A DNA stretch of 64,000 nt, taken from NCBI GenBank assembly GCA_031290985.1, contig JARLJW010000043.1:1-64000 (forward strand), in the 5' to 3' direction. Under the pieces are notes generated by a model, which was given only the letters and a program-made list of their open reading frames with translations, did not search any database and was not told the DNA's origin. This document shows positions 1 through 7,197 of this stretch, one piece after another (position 1 is the first letter of the stretch; each line of letters starts with the position of its first letter). The translations under genes and the position numbers were made by a program. This DNA comes from Verrucomicrobiia bacterium. GTDB taxonomy: Bacteria; Verrucomicrobiota; Verrucomicrobiia; Limisphaerales; UBA11358.

Positions 1-232
1 CACGTTCTTTATCAGCACCAGTTTGGCGGGCTGGTCGGTGGGCCTGAAGCCGTCGCCTTGCGGGCGGCTGGAAGTCTGGTTTGGCCGCTTGTTGCTGGGC
101 TGGATCGAAGTGGCAACCGCCAGCTTCCAGCGGGCGGATATGGGGATGAGCGGGCCAGCAACCGCTCGTGGGCAGCCCACAAGCCACCACCAAAGCCGCA
201 ATCGGCAACTTGATCAGATATTTTGTTTTCAT
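1..232 (-). CDS. Putative lipoprotein, N-terminal part (cut by window edge)
   Basis: An open frame starts with ATG at 232 and runs off the left edge. Its first 25 residues look like a lipoprotein signal: a lysine-containing start (MKTKYLIK), a hydrophobic stretch (LPIAALVVACGL), then PTSGC as a possible lipobox. It begins 21 bases after the stop of the upstream phosphoesterase remnant on the same strand. A competing frame overlaps that stop as TAATG but has no signal-like start. The residues after the cysteine are rich in Pro, Arg and Gln and match nothing I recognise, so a frameshift early in the gene cannot be excluded. Confidence 0.35.
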   Translation of the reverse strand, partial: MKTKYLIKLPIAALVVACGLPTSGCWPAHPHIRPLEAGGCHFDPAQQQAAKPDFQPPARRRLQAHRPARQTGADKER

Positions 233-253
233 AGTGAAGGCGGATAACATTCA

Positions 254-934
254 TTACCCCAGCAGTTGTCCGAACTTCGGGTGACTGGAATCGGCTCCGT
301 GCTGTTTCATGCTGGCAACGGCATCGCTGAAAGCCTTTTGCAAGGCAGTATCTCGTGGCGGTATCGTCACAACACCAGGAGTTGGAGCCGGCGGTCGGAG
401 ATTCAGATAGGCGTCCAATGGTGGCGGTGCCGGTGCTTGCAGTATGGGATTCGTAAAATCAAGAACGTGAGAAATACTGCCCACAGGCCGGGAATCCACT
501 TCCGCTGAGTACGAGCCGCTGCCGAACTTCTCACCGAGCAGTTTGAGCACGGAAGTGTGATCCAGCAAATTGTGGCTCACGGCACCCGCCTCAACAAAGG
601 GTGAAATGATAAAGGCAGGCGTGCGAATCCCAAGCGACTTGAACGGAACTGACCATTTGGCACCATCAGGCGGATTGGTTGGAATGATCGGCGGCGGAAC
701 GTGGTCGAAAAATCCCCCATGCTCGTCATAGTCAACGATCATGAGCGAGTTTTTCCAAAAAGCCGGACTTGCGGTCACTGCCTTGTAAACCTGCATGAGA
801 AATTCCTGGCCGTCACTGATGCCAGCGGGAGCGTGGTCATCGGTACTCGTGCCGGTGTGCGGCGAGTCTTGGTAGGTCGGTTCGTCCAGGTCTCCCAACT
901 GAATCCAGCCCATGAATGCAGTGTTTCGGATATT
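254..934 (-). pseudogene. Phosphoesterase (AcpA/phospholipase C type), 5'-truncated remnant
   Basis: The reading frame holds the C-terminal half of a secreted phosphoesterase of the alkaline-phosphatase superfamily. Visible motifs are VDYDEHGGFFDHVPPP (metal-binding His/Asp block), LGIRTPAFIISPF, and LLDHTSVLKLLGEKFG. Family members begin with a catalytic block such as MNENRSFDH, which is absent here. In frame there is a stop at 935-937, directly before residues NIRNTAFMGW. The first ATG (913) lies inside the domain, so this is a fragment and not a short gene. The sequence just upstream is strongly AT-rich and unlike the fragment, which marks a breakpoint near 915-935. Full-length relatives lie at 38185-42825 and 42856-45432. 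Confidence 0.75.
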
Positions 935-1249
935 TTACTAAATAATTTTGCGAATAAAGAAATTTTGAAAATTAATTGACAACCTGCTCACGAGTGCTAA
1001 AAAGGTATCGATATTTTTGGGTGGGAACTGTGCAACTAAAGGGACATATTGTTGTTACTTGCGCTTGGTATGGGCGAGGGTGGAAAGGGCCTCTGATTGG
1101 GTATGGAGGCTTTCCGGGTATGCTTTTTGTTACGAGGTCATTATCCCCCGGCCCTGTTTTGACTTCGTTAACGCATTTTGCCAAGAATTGGCAAAAAGCT
1201 TCTGATCAGCGAGTTGTGACAAAACCAAGGACATGCCTGCCAGCAATGA
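935..1249. other. AT-rich stretch with no recognisable gene
   Basis: This stretch separates the truncated phosphoesterase from an IS66-type remnant. Short frames are present on both strands, but none has a recognisable domain or a convincing start. Its low GC contrasts with the phosphoesterase fragment, so it is probably debris of an inserted element. Confidence 0.4.
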
Positions 1250-1630
1250 TTACGCTGCACTTGCCACAGCGAGGGTCTTTAATTTAAAAACCGTCATTCC
1301 TCTATGAGAAAAATATCCACCCCAATTATCTGTGCAGTTTTCTGCGCTATCGTGGGCGTATTCGTCGTGTATCCCGTTTGGTCGAACCAGGTTGGGCCGC
1401 CGATAACGCACCAACCACCCCGCCAGCGTCGAATACTTGAGGCCAGTCCGCTTGGCAAACCCAGCGGCCGACTCCCCACTCCGTTCAAACTCGTCCAAAA
1501 TGATGCGCCGTTGTTCCTTGGACATTCGTACCCGCCCCTTCGTGTTCAGGGTGACGGGCACTTTGGTTATCATTGAAGAAGCAACGGCGGGAACTGCATC
1601 GGACCGGTTCGTAGATGTCATAACTCTCAT
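1250..1630 (-). pseudogene. IS66-type TnpA (helix-turn-helix accessory protein), degraded
   Basis: Residues about 36-77 read as a transposase-type helix-turn-helix (MSKEQRRIILDEFERSG, then AAGFAKRTGLKYSTLAGWLV and RYRR), the arrangement seen in OrfA/TnpA of IS66-family elements. After RYRR the sequence loses resemblance to the family and no TnpB or TnpC follows, so this is a remnant. Four in-frame ATGs are possible: 1630, 1621, about 1573, and one just before the helix. The first lies in the loop of a perfect palindrome (1612-1644). Function, if any is left, would be DNA binding. Confidence 0.55.
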
Positions 1631-1644
1631 AGTTATGACATCTA
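1612..1644. promoter_or_regulatory. Perfect 14-bp inverted repeat, possible operator
   Basis: TAGATGTCATAACT (1612-1625) and its exact reverse complement AGTTATGACATCTA (1631-1644) flank a 5-base loop CTCAT. The loop contains the first possible ATG of the neighbouring minus-strand helix-turn-helix remnant. A dyad of this length and perfection over a start codon is typical of an autoregulatory operator. It could also be an end or target of the element. Confidence 0.5.
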
Positions 1645-1770
1645 TCAGAGCCTTTTCAAGAGGTGCTACAGCGGACGCTTACCACGGAACGAATGGGTGT
1701 GTTCGAGAATTATGCCCACTTTTTATTCAGGATGTTAACCAGACCAATTCCACCAAATCATCCAATTAGG

Positions 1771-2247
1771 TTAAATGAGTACACGGACGCATTTAATATC
1801 ATTCATGGTTCTCCGAAGCGTGAACTGATGGATCGAAGTGATAATATAAGCCTCAATGTTGACCCATGCCTTTTTGCTATCTTTTGATAGACGTGCAGAA
1901 TCGGCAGTCATTGGGCATTGGCTTTTGACGTATATTTTTTGATGGCTGGTGCCCGCTATGAGGTAAGGTGACGTATTGGTGCATGAAAAGCTAGCACCTC
2001 CATCAACTTGGACTTCGACTTTAATGCGATCAATGGTGTAGTCAAAAGGAGATAAATTATAGATATCCAGACAACAATTTGCGTCTTGAGTGCAATGCTG
2101 GTAGTTGATTGGCTCACCACTTGCAGAAAAATCAAAGATTAAATAGGAATCCAACTTTTGCTTTGTGTAGTAAAATCGAAGCGGCAAGGCGCATGTCTTG
2201 CTTGTATATTTTAGTATGGTCGGGATGTTGTTGATTAGATGTGGCAT
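1771..2247 (-). CDS. Hypothetical protein, 158 residues
   Basis: I do not recognise this protein. It starts at ATG 2247 (MPHLINNIPT) and lies 18 bases downstream of the NERD-domain gene on the same strand. The composition is that of a folded protein with beta-strand character (DYTIDRIKVEVQVDGG, HQKIYVKSQC). It has six cysteines and no clear signal peptide or membrane segment. Its AT-rich codons differ from the core genes further right and fit a transferred island. It may be cotranscribed with the NERD gene. Confidence 0.5.
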   Translation of the reverse strand: MPHLINNIPTILKYTSKTCALPLRFYYTKQKLDSYLIFDFSASGEPINYQHCTQDANCCLDIYNLSPFDYTIDRIKVEVQVDGGASFSCTNTSPYLIAGTSHQKIYVKSQCPMTADSARLSKDSKKAWVNIEAYIITSIHQFTLRRTMNDIKCVRVLI

Positions 2248-2265
2248 AGAGGAAAATCAATTTTG

Positions 2266-3234
2266 TTAAAACTCTAAATCGCGGCAACGCTCGTCGAAGC
2301 GGCGTATCAACGGCTGCAATTCCGCCGAAGTAAACCGGCGCTTGCTATAAATGGCCAGATGCTTCGCCAGATATGCTGCGTTCATTGCCTTTACAGGCCA
2401 GTTTCCATCTGGCGGTTCCACAAACCACCCCGGCACTACAACCACTGGCTGAACAACGATATTCTTTGGTGCAAAGCCGGCGACAAACTCTTTGACCCAT
2501 CCAGCGTTCCGCTCCGCCTGACCAACGGCCTTGCAGTCATAACACCATGGGAACTGCAACTTCTTGCCGTCAAACCAAACCTGTTGGTCCGGCTGTTTGC
2601 GGGTGGGGGTTCGGCGGGGTCGCGTTTTTGTTTCCAGTACAAAAATGCCGCCAGGGCCGATGACAATGTGATCGACATTCCATGCCCCATCTCCCGGGAC
2701 ATCGTGGAATACGACGTAGCCTGCTTCGGCCACGCTTGCGTCAGCTAGTGCTTCGGCAACCGCTTGTTCGCCTCGCAACCCAAAACGATAATTTTGTATC
2801 AGGCGATGATGTTGAACAGCTTTGACGACGGACGCAATCAGCCAGGCGAGCGTGGACATTGCCAATAGCAAACTCGCATAAATGAGATAGAAACGGGGGG
2901 GTGCGCTCATTTGCGCATAGGTGAAACGCTGGAGAACAAGCCCTTCAATGAGCGGATAGAAGCCGCTACATATCATGCCGAAGGTTGCCCCCGCCAACAC
3001 TGACTGCATCACCGCAAAAGAGAACTTTTCGGAAAGGTCATCAATCTGGCAGTGGAGTGAATATCCTGGCGGTCTTAAAATCTTCGTTTGCTGAGGCGGG
3101 CGTTCGTTCCGCGCAATCTTGCGACGGCGTCTTGTCCAAGCGTAAGCGATGAAGATAGAGGCGGTTGAAGCCGCCCCGACCATCATTCCAAGAATTTGAT
3201 TCCAGTTGATGCCGATGTCCCCTGACTGTGCCAC
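2266..3234 (-). CDS. NERD-domain membrane protein
   Basis: A 322-residue protein with three predicted membrane segments: near residues 15-32, 85-105 and 118-138. A nuclease-related domain (NERD) follows at about 155-225, with GEQAVAEAL, then WNVDHIVIGPGGIFVLETK. The Asp and the Glu-x-Lys there match the active-site pattern of the restriction-endonuclease-like fold. NERD proteins are found on plasmids and in defence settings, and a DNA-cleaving role is inferred, not shown. The chosen start is GTG at 3234. It is transcribed away from the replication-relaxation gene, with 120 bases between them. Confidence 0.8.
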   Translation of the reverse strand: MAQSGDIGINWNQILGMMVGAASTASIFIAYAWTRRRRKIARNERPPQQTKILRPPGYSLHCQIDDLSEKFSFAVMQSVLAGATFGMICSGFYPLIEGLVLQRFTYAQMSAPPRFYLIYASLLLAMSTLAWLIASVVKAVQHHRLIQNYRFGLRGEQAVAEALADASVAEAGYVVFHDVPGDGAWNVDHIVIGPGGIFVLETKTRPRRTPTRKQPDQQVWFDGKKLQFPWCYDCKAVGQAERNAGWVKEFVAGFAPKNIVVQPVVVVPGWFVEPPDGNWPVKAMNAAYLAKHLAIYSKRRFTSAELQPLIRRFDERCRDLEF

Positions 3235-3354
3235 GAAAAAGATTATGTGGCTGGAAACAGGCGGAATTCAAGCATCAAACCTGCGTGACGTACTTGCCCA
3301 AATGGCAAGTTCTACCGTCTCTCATATTTTTTATGTTTCCGTCATTGTGGCGGA

Positions 3355-4293
3355 ATGGAGAAAACACGCCTTCCCCGATTTAACCGCGCTTCCGCCGTTG
3401 CCCCGATGCAACTCACGGAGCGCGACCGCAATATCATCCGGCTCGTCCACCGGCATCGTTTTCTCAGTTCCCGCCAGATTATTGCCCTCATCGGGGACAG
3501 TTCGCTGCAAGTGCTGCGCCGGTTGAAGCTACTCTATCATCACGGTTTTTTGGAGCGTCCCCGCGCCCAGCTTGCATATTACTCCTTCAGCGGCACACGC
3601 CCGATGGTGTACGGCTTGAGCAACAAAAGCGGGATGATGTTGAAACCGGAGCTTGGCGACAGCGCACTGTGGAGCGAGAAAAACCGGGAGGTTGGCGGGA
3701 TGTTCCTTGAACACACCCTTTTGGTTTCTGATGTCATGGTGTCCCTTGAGCTTTCCTGCCGGAAACGCGGCGGTGTCCGGCTTCTGTACGAAGACGAACT
3801 TGGACTGCCGGGTGGAGAGAAATCACTTCAATGGCGGGTGAAAGTCAACGATGGCGTGAAGCTCGGTGTCGTTCCCGACCGGGTGTTTGCGCTGGAATAC
3901 ACAGATCAAAGCGGCCAGGTGCAGCGGGCATATTTCTTCCTTGAGGCCGATCGGGGCACCATGCCCGTTGTCCGCAAGGGACTGGCGCAGACTTCATTTT
4001 ACCGCAAGTTGCTCGCATACGAAGCGACCTGGACCAACAAGGTCCACCAGCGGCATCTTGGCATCCTGCGCTTCCGTGTTCTCACGGTCACGACGAATGC
4101 CATGCGCGTCACATCGCTGCTTGCTGCCTGTTCCCAATTGAAGCGCGGTCACGGGCTGTTTCTTTTCGCCGACCAGTCCGTTTTGGAAAAAGATCCGTTC
4201 GATTCTGTCTGGCGCAACGGTAAAACCGGCGCATTGTCCCCGCTCCTGGACTTGCCAGATTTGGCAAGTTCTGCCGTCTCCAAAGATTCCTAG
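3355..4293 (+). CDS. Replication-relaxation family protein
   Basis: A 312-residue protein with an N-terminal winged-helix region (LTERDRNIIRLVHRHRFLSS, then LRRLKLLYHHGFLERP). A nuclease-like C-terminal part includes EHTLLVSDVMVSLE, VVPDRVFALEY, FFLEADRGTMPV and FYRKLLAY. This order is that of the replication-relaxation family (PF13814) found on plasmids and integrative elements. Start ATG 3355 gives a 17-residue leader; ATG 3406 (MQLTERD) is an alternative. It appears complete and is the only intact gene of what was probably a conjugative element, since the next four pieces on this strand are all broken. Confidence 0.85.
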   Translation: MEKTRLPRFNRASAVAPMQLTERDRNIIRLVHRHRFLSSRQIIALIGDSSLQVLRRLKLLYHHGFLERPRAQLAYYSFSGTRPMVYGLSNKSGMMLKPELGDSALWSEKNREVGGMFLEHTLLVSDVMVSLELSCRKRGGVRLLYEDELGLPGGEKSLQWRVKVNDGVKLGVVPDRVFALEYTDQSGQVQRAYFFLEADRGTMPVVRKGLAQTSFYRKLLAYEATWTNKVHQRHLGILRFRVLTVTTNAMRVTSLLAACSQLKRGHGLFLFADQSVLEKDPFDSVWRNGKTGALSPLLDLPDLASSAVSKDS

Positions 4294-4366
4294 CAATCCG
4301 TAGGATGGCCTGTGGATGCGGTTCAATTCCTGAACCGCACCGTTCTTCACAACCACAGGAGCATAT

Positions 4367-4892
4367 ATGCCAAAATCACAGTTCGTTGACTTCAAGGCCG
4401 TCAAAGCGGCCATCACCATGGAACAAGTCTTGGGCCATTACGGCATCATGGACAAATTCAAGCGCGGCACCGACAGCCTGAACGGGCCGTGTCCGATCCA
4501 CAAGGGCAGCAACCCGACGCAGTTCCGGGTGAGCATCAGCAAGAACATCTGGAACTGCTTTTCGGAATGTAAACACGGGGGGAACGTCCTCGATTTTATT
4601 TCGGAAATGGAGCAAGTGAGCATCCATGCAGCGGCGCTCAAGGCCATTGAGTGGTTCAGCCTCGATACCGAGGCCATGACCGCAAAGGATCACCAGGAGG
4701 ATGCGCCCGACACGGACAACACTCCGGCCCCGAAGCCGACAGTCAAGCGTCCGATTACTCCAGCGGCAGCCGCAGCGGAAAAGAGCGTACCCAACACGCC
4801 ATTGAAATTCCGGTTGGACAAGCTGGAACGGGAGCATCCGTATCTCATGCAGGAACGGGGCCTTTCGCTTGAAACCATCGTGGATTTCCCAT
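4367..4892 (+). pseudogene. CHC2 zinc-finger DNA primase, C-terminally truncated
   Basis: The start is well supported: AGGAG at 4357-4361, then ATG at 4367. Residues 12-100 form a CHC2-type zinc finger: GPCPIHKGSNPTQFRVS, then NIWNCFSECKHGGNVLDFI. The Cys-Pro-x-His, Cys and Cys-x3-Cys-x-His pattern is the DnaG-type zinc site. After ERGLSLETIVDF, where relatives continue into the catalytic TOPRIM region, the frame ends within three codons (stop 4898-4900) and runs into methylase sequence in another frame. The gene has thus lost its catalytic part by a deletion join near 4890. Confidence 0.8.
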
Positions 4893-5440
4893 CGTCATGA
4901 CACCCGGCGTGTCTTTGATGCCTTCACCCGTTTTGCGGCCTGTGCGCTTGCCGTACAGACCCGCGAGGTGGAATACCTTGAAGAAGTCAAACATTGGGAA
5001 AGGCCGGACTTGGATTTGTTCGCGGAAGCCCTCGGCACTCTGGTCAATGAAATGGAATCAAAACCGTTTGAGGACGTTCTTGGCGGACACTACATGGAGT
5101 TCGCCTTGTCCTCAAAAGGCCAGCAATGGAACGGCGAGTATCACACGCCGAAGACCATCTGTGATCTGATGGCTCGAATGAACCTTGGAGACATGGAATC
5201 GTTCCCCACCGAAGGCCCTATCACCATCTGTGAGCCGGCTTGCGGTGCGGGAGCAATGATTCTGTCGGTGGGCCAGGCATGTTCACCGGAAATCCGGCGG
5301 CGGTTGCGGGTCACGGCTATAGACATCAGCCGCACCGCCTGCGACATGGCATTCATCAACACGACACTCTGGGGTATTCCCACACGGATCATCCACGGCA
5401 ACACGCTGTCCAATGAATATTGGGCCGCGTGGTCGAACAC
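4886..5440 (+). pseudogene. N-6 adenine DNA methylase, truncated at both ends
   Basis: The frame from about RHDTRRVFDAFTRFAACALA through EYHTPKTICDLMARM, ICEPACGAGAMILS and VTAIDISRTACDMA is an N-6 DNA methylase-type fragment. GACGAG is the SAM-binding motif I and the Asp of AIDIS follows it. Relatives on plasmids carry a few more residues before RHDTRR and about 30-60 after the region ending IIHGNTLSNEYW. Both ends are lost. The left join is to the primase near 4890 and the right join is to an inverted transporter fragment near 5440. The DPPY/NPPF motif is missing, so activity is very unlikely. Confidence 0.75.
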
Positions 5441-5664
5441 GCGACGTTGTGCGGCGCAAGCCCGGTCAACTCACGCTTGCCGAGGAAGAATCTACCAACC
5501 TCCGGCTTCAGGAAGCCCGTTAGAACATTGAGAAACGTCGTTTTACCAGCCCCGTTCGGGCCAATGATGGCAACGACGCCCGATATCGGAAATTCAACAG
5601 TTACACCGGCCAACGCATGTGTGCCGTCGAATGACATAATTAAGTTTTCGCAGTGCAAAATCAT
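5440..5664 (-). pseudogene. LivG/UrtD-type ABC transporter ATPase, N-terminal fragment
   Basis: About 75 residues of an ABC ATPase of the branched-chain amino acid/urea type: MILHCENLIMSFDG, Walker A IIGPNGAGKTTFLN, then VLTGFLKPEVGR and the family sequence LTGLAPHNVA. The frame then enters methylase DNA in antisense. The signature and Walker B motifs are absent. Its ATG (5664) overlaps the stop of the preceding permease fragment as ATGA, so the pair came from an operon as one piece. It lies opposite in orientation to the mobile-element pieces around it. Confidence 0.8.
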
Positions 5665-5792
5665 TTGTTGAAGCCATATTTGCCGACAAGTCCACGTGAT
5701 CGGAACGTCATCATGATGACCAGCAAACTACCGTAAATAATCTGGCGCAGGTTGGCAGCAACCCCATTGGGCAGGCCGACAAACCGCAACGC
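5661..5792 (-). pseudogene. LivM-type ABC permease, C-terminal fragment
   Basis: Reading on the minus strand, the last 40 or so residues of a branched-chain-type permease are visible: RFVGLPNGVAANLRQIIYGS, then LLVIMMTFRSRGLVGKYGFN and K-stop. Relatives end in the same way (LLLMMRFRPQGL type). The stop TGA at 5661-5663 overlaps the ATG of the LivG-type fragment. It has no start, since its upstream end abuts the TraD-type piece near 5790. Confidence 0.7.
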
Positions 5793-6039
5793 CTCCCCTG
5801 TTCATCGCCAACTTGTCCAAGGGCCAGCTTGGGCATGACAAAGCGAACCTGCTCGGATCGCTTCTGGTGACGCAGTTCCAGCTTGGAGCAATGGCCCGGT
5901 CCACCCGGCCGGAATCCGAACGTCGTGACTTCTATCTGTTCATCGACGAGTTCCAGAACTTCTCGACGGATGCGTTTGCCTCGATTCTGGCGGAGGCTCG
6001 CAAATACCGGCTAGCCCTGACATTGTCGCATCAGTACTT
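5793..6039 (+). pseudogene. TraD/TraG-type conjugative ATPase fragment
   Basis: About 80 residues of a type IV coupling/conjugative ATPase: LFIANLSKGQLGHDKANLLG, SLLVTQFQLGAMARS, then the Walker B-like FYLFIDEFQNFSTDAFASIL and RKYRLALTLSHQYF. Walker A and everything upstream is missing. At HQYF the frame passes without a stop into ArdC-like sequence. The fragment belongs to the same class of element as the replication-relaxation gene and primase. Confidence 0.8.
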
Positions 6040-6225
6040 CGTCTTCAACGTTGCCCAGTGTGAGGGATTGAAGAATGTCCCGGAGGGGGACACCAACTCC
6101 TTTGCCGTTACCGAGGCGGCGGAGATCGTAGCCGGTATGCCGCAACAGCCAGCCATCAAGCTCGGCATGAAAGCAGCCTACTATTCCCCATCGAGCGACA
6201 CCGTAGGGATGCCGGTGCCCAGGGC
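6034..6225 (+). pseudogene. ArdC-type antirestriction protein fragment (fused to TraD piece)
   Basis: After the TraD-type residues the frame reads VFNVAQCEGL, AEIVAGMPQQPAIKLG and AAYYSPSSDTVGMP. These three successive blocks are typical of ArdC-type ssDNA-binding antirestriction/metalloprotease proteins, which normally continue to FHELxH. The continuation is lost: after VPRA the frame changes character and stops at 6302-6304. The metal-binding HExxH motif is therefore absent. The join at about 6034-6039 falls at Tyr-Phe codons common to both families, suggesting a short homology at the breakpoint. Confidence 0.65.
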
Positions 6226-6313
6226 ATCTTTAGGTTGGCGGGAGGCATCAGGTTGTTGTTGCCTTTTGATGTGGCGCGGCTCAGCTTGTTTCGTTGGCGA
6301 CTAAATACGCTTT

Positions 6314-6733
6314 ATGAAAATCGGAACCATTATTATTTCACTCTTTGCATTGCTCTGCATTATCAGTTGCTCCAGGCAGGGCGGCATGGGTGGCAAATCA
6401 AATGGACTTGTTCCCAACACCGCCGCCGGGGTCGCGGCTTCGCCAGATTTCAAGCTGGACCACACTACCAAGAGCGGCCTCAAGATTTACTCCCGCGAGT
6501 TGACGCCGGAGATCGCCAAGACGATCAGCGTGGATAGTCCTGACTTCAGGTTCTTGCAAGGCGACCAACAGCATATCAGCTTCTTTCTGGTTTTGATTCG
6601 AGGCGGGAGAATAGTTGACGCTGACAAGGACTTTGATGACGTGAAACCGGCGGATTTGGGCGAGATTCTAAGTGTCACCATGCAGCACATGCAGCCGGCA
6701 CCGGAGATCTTTAAGGGGGCAACGAACAAGTGA
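6314..6733 (+). CDS. Small lipoprotein of unknown function
   Basis: A 139-residue protein with a lipoprotein signal: MKIGTIIISLFALLCIISC, with the cysteine at residue 19. The mature part is soluble in character (LKIYSRELTPEIAKTISVDS, FRFLQGDQQHISFFLVLIRG) and I do not recognise its family. It starts about 90 bases after the ArdC fragment breaks off and is followed after 16 bases by the small membrane protein at 6750, possibly in the same cassette. Its GC is lower than that of the chromosomal genes to the right. Confidence 0.55.
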   Translation: MKIGTIIISLFALLCIISCSRQGGMGGKSNGLVPNTAAGVAASPDFKLDHTTKSGLKIYSRELTPEIAKTISVDSPDFRFLQGDQQHISFFLVLIRGGRIVDADKDFDDVKPADLGEILSVTMQHMQPAPEIFKGATNK

Positions 6734-6749
6734 CGAAGCACCACAAAAT

Positions 6750-7070
6750 ATGAAACTCACCAAGACACAGATAGCCTGGCTAAAGAATTCGTTCCGCAAT
6801 AAAGACCTGCGACCTACTTTCGGACAGACATTCTGGTCAGTCAGAAAGGCTTGGTTATTGGCTATACCGCTCGCGGGTTTTGGTGTTTGGGAGTTTGTTT
6901 CCGGTTCTACCATCCTCGGGTGCATTTTGATTTCGATTGCGTGGGGCAATGTTTTCACCGGGATAGCACTTTCGACGCGAGCAGTCAGTCTTTGGCCGGT
7001 TCACCGTGATATCACACGTTGGGATAGAGTCGAGGAGTTGATCAGAGATCATGACGATCACCCCGCCTAA
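6750..7070 (+). CDS. Small membrane protein in a gene cassette
   Basis: A 106-residue protein (MKLTKTQIAWLKNSFRNKDL) with two predicted membrane helices, near residues 33-52 and 54-75 (LAIPLAGFGVWEF, ILISIAWGNVFTGIAL). Its TAA stop (7068-7070) lies inside the left core GCCTAAC of the attC site. That placement is usual for integron gene cassettes, whose genes run up to the recombination site. ATG 6750 is preferred over an upstream in-frame ATG at 6672, which would overlap the lipoprotein gene. The function is unknown. Confidence 0.6.
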   Translation: MKLTKTQIAWLKNSFRNKDLRPTFGQTFWSVRKAWLLAIPLAGFGVWEFVSGSTILGCILISIAWGNVFTGIALSTRAVSLWPVHRDITRWDRVEELIRDHDDHPA

Positions 7071-7190
7071 CAAAATCGCTGCAGGCAACGGCCACCGCGC
7101 CTTCAGTTTTGACGGGACCATGAAATTTGAACATCATCATTGCAGTCAGCGTCAGGCTCCGGTGGCGGTGCCTGAGCTCTGGCGTTAGGC
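7065..7190 (+). other. attC: Integron attC recombination site (126 bp)
   Basis: The site has the complete attC architecture. The left core R'' is GCCTAAC (7065-7071) and the right core R' is GTTAGGC (7184-7190), which are exact reverse complements. The inner pair is L'' GCTGCAGG (7078-7085) and L' CCTGAGC (7171-7177). These pair with one unmatched G at 7081, the extrahelical base expected in L''. Further inward, CGGCCACCGCGCC and GGTGGCGGTG extend an imperfect stem. IntI integrases cut between G and TT of the right core, so the next cassette begins at 7185. No intI gene or second clear attC is visible in the window. Confidence 0.85.
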
Positions 7191-7197
7191 AGCATCG

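Noticed and set aside
4376..4837. Long minus-strand frame antisense to the primase fragment
   Set aside because: It has no motif. The plus strand carries a proper ribosome-binding site and a complete CHC2 zinc-finger pattern.
6232..6305. GTTGGCG motifs before the lipoprotein gene as a degenerate attC right half
   Set aside because: GTTGGCG does not fit GTTRRRY, and there is no complementary left core in the expected range. The left boundary of the cassette region stays open.
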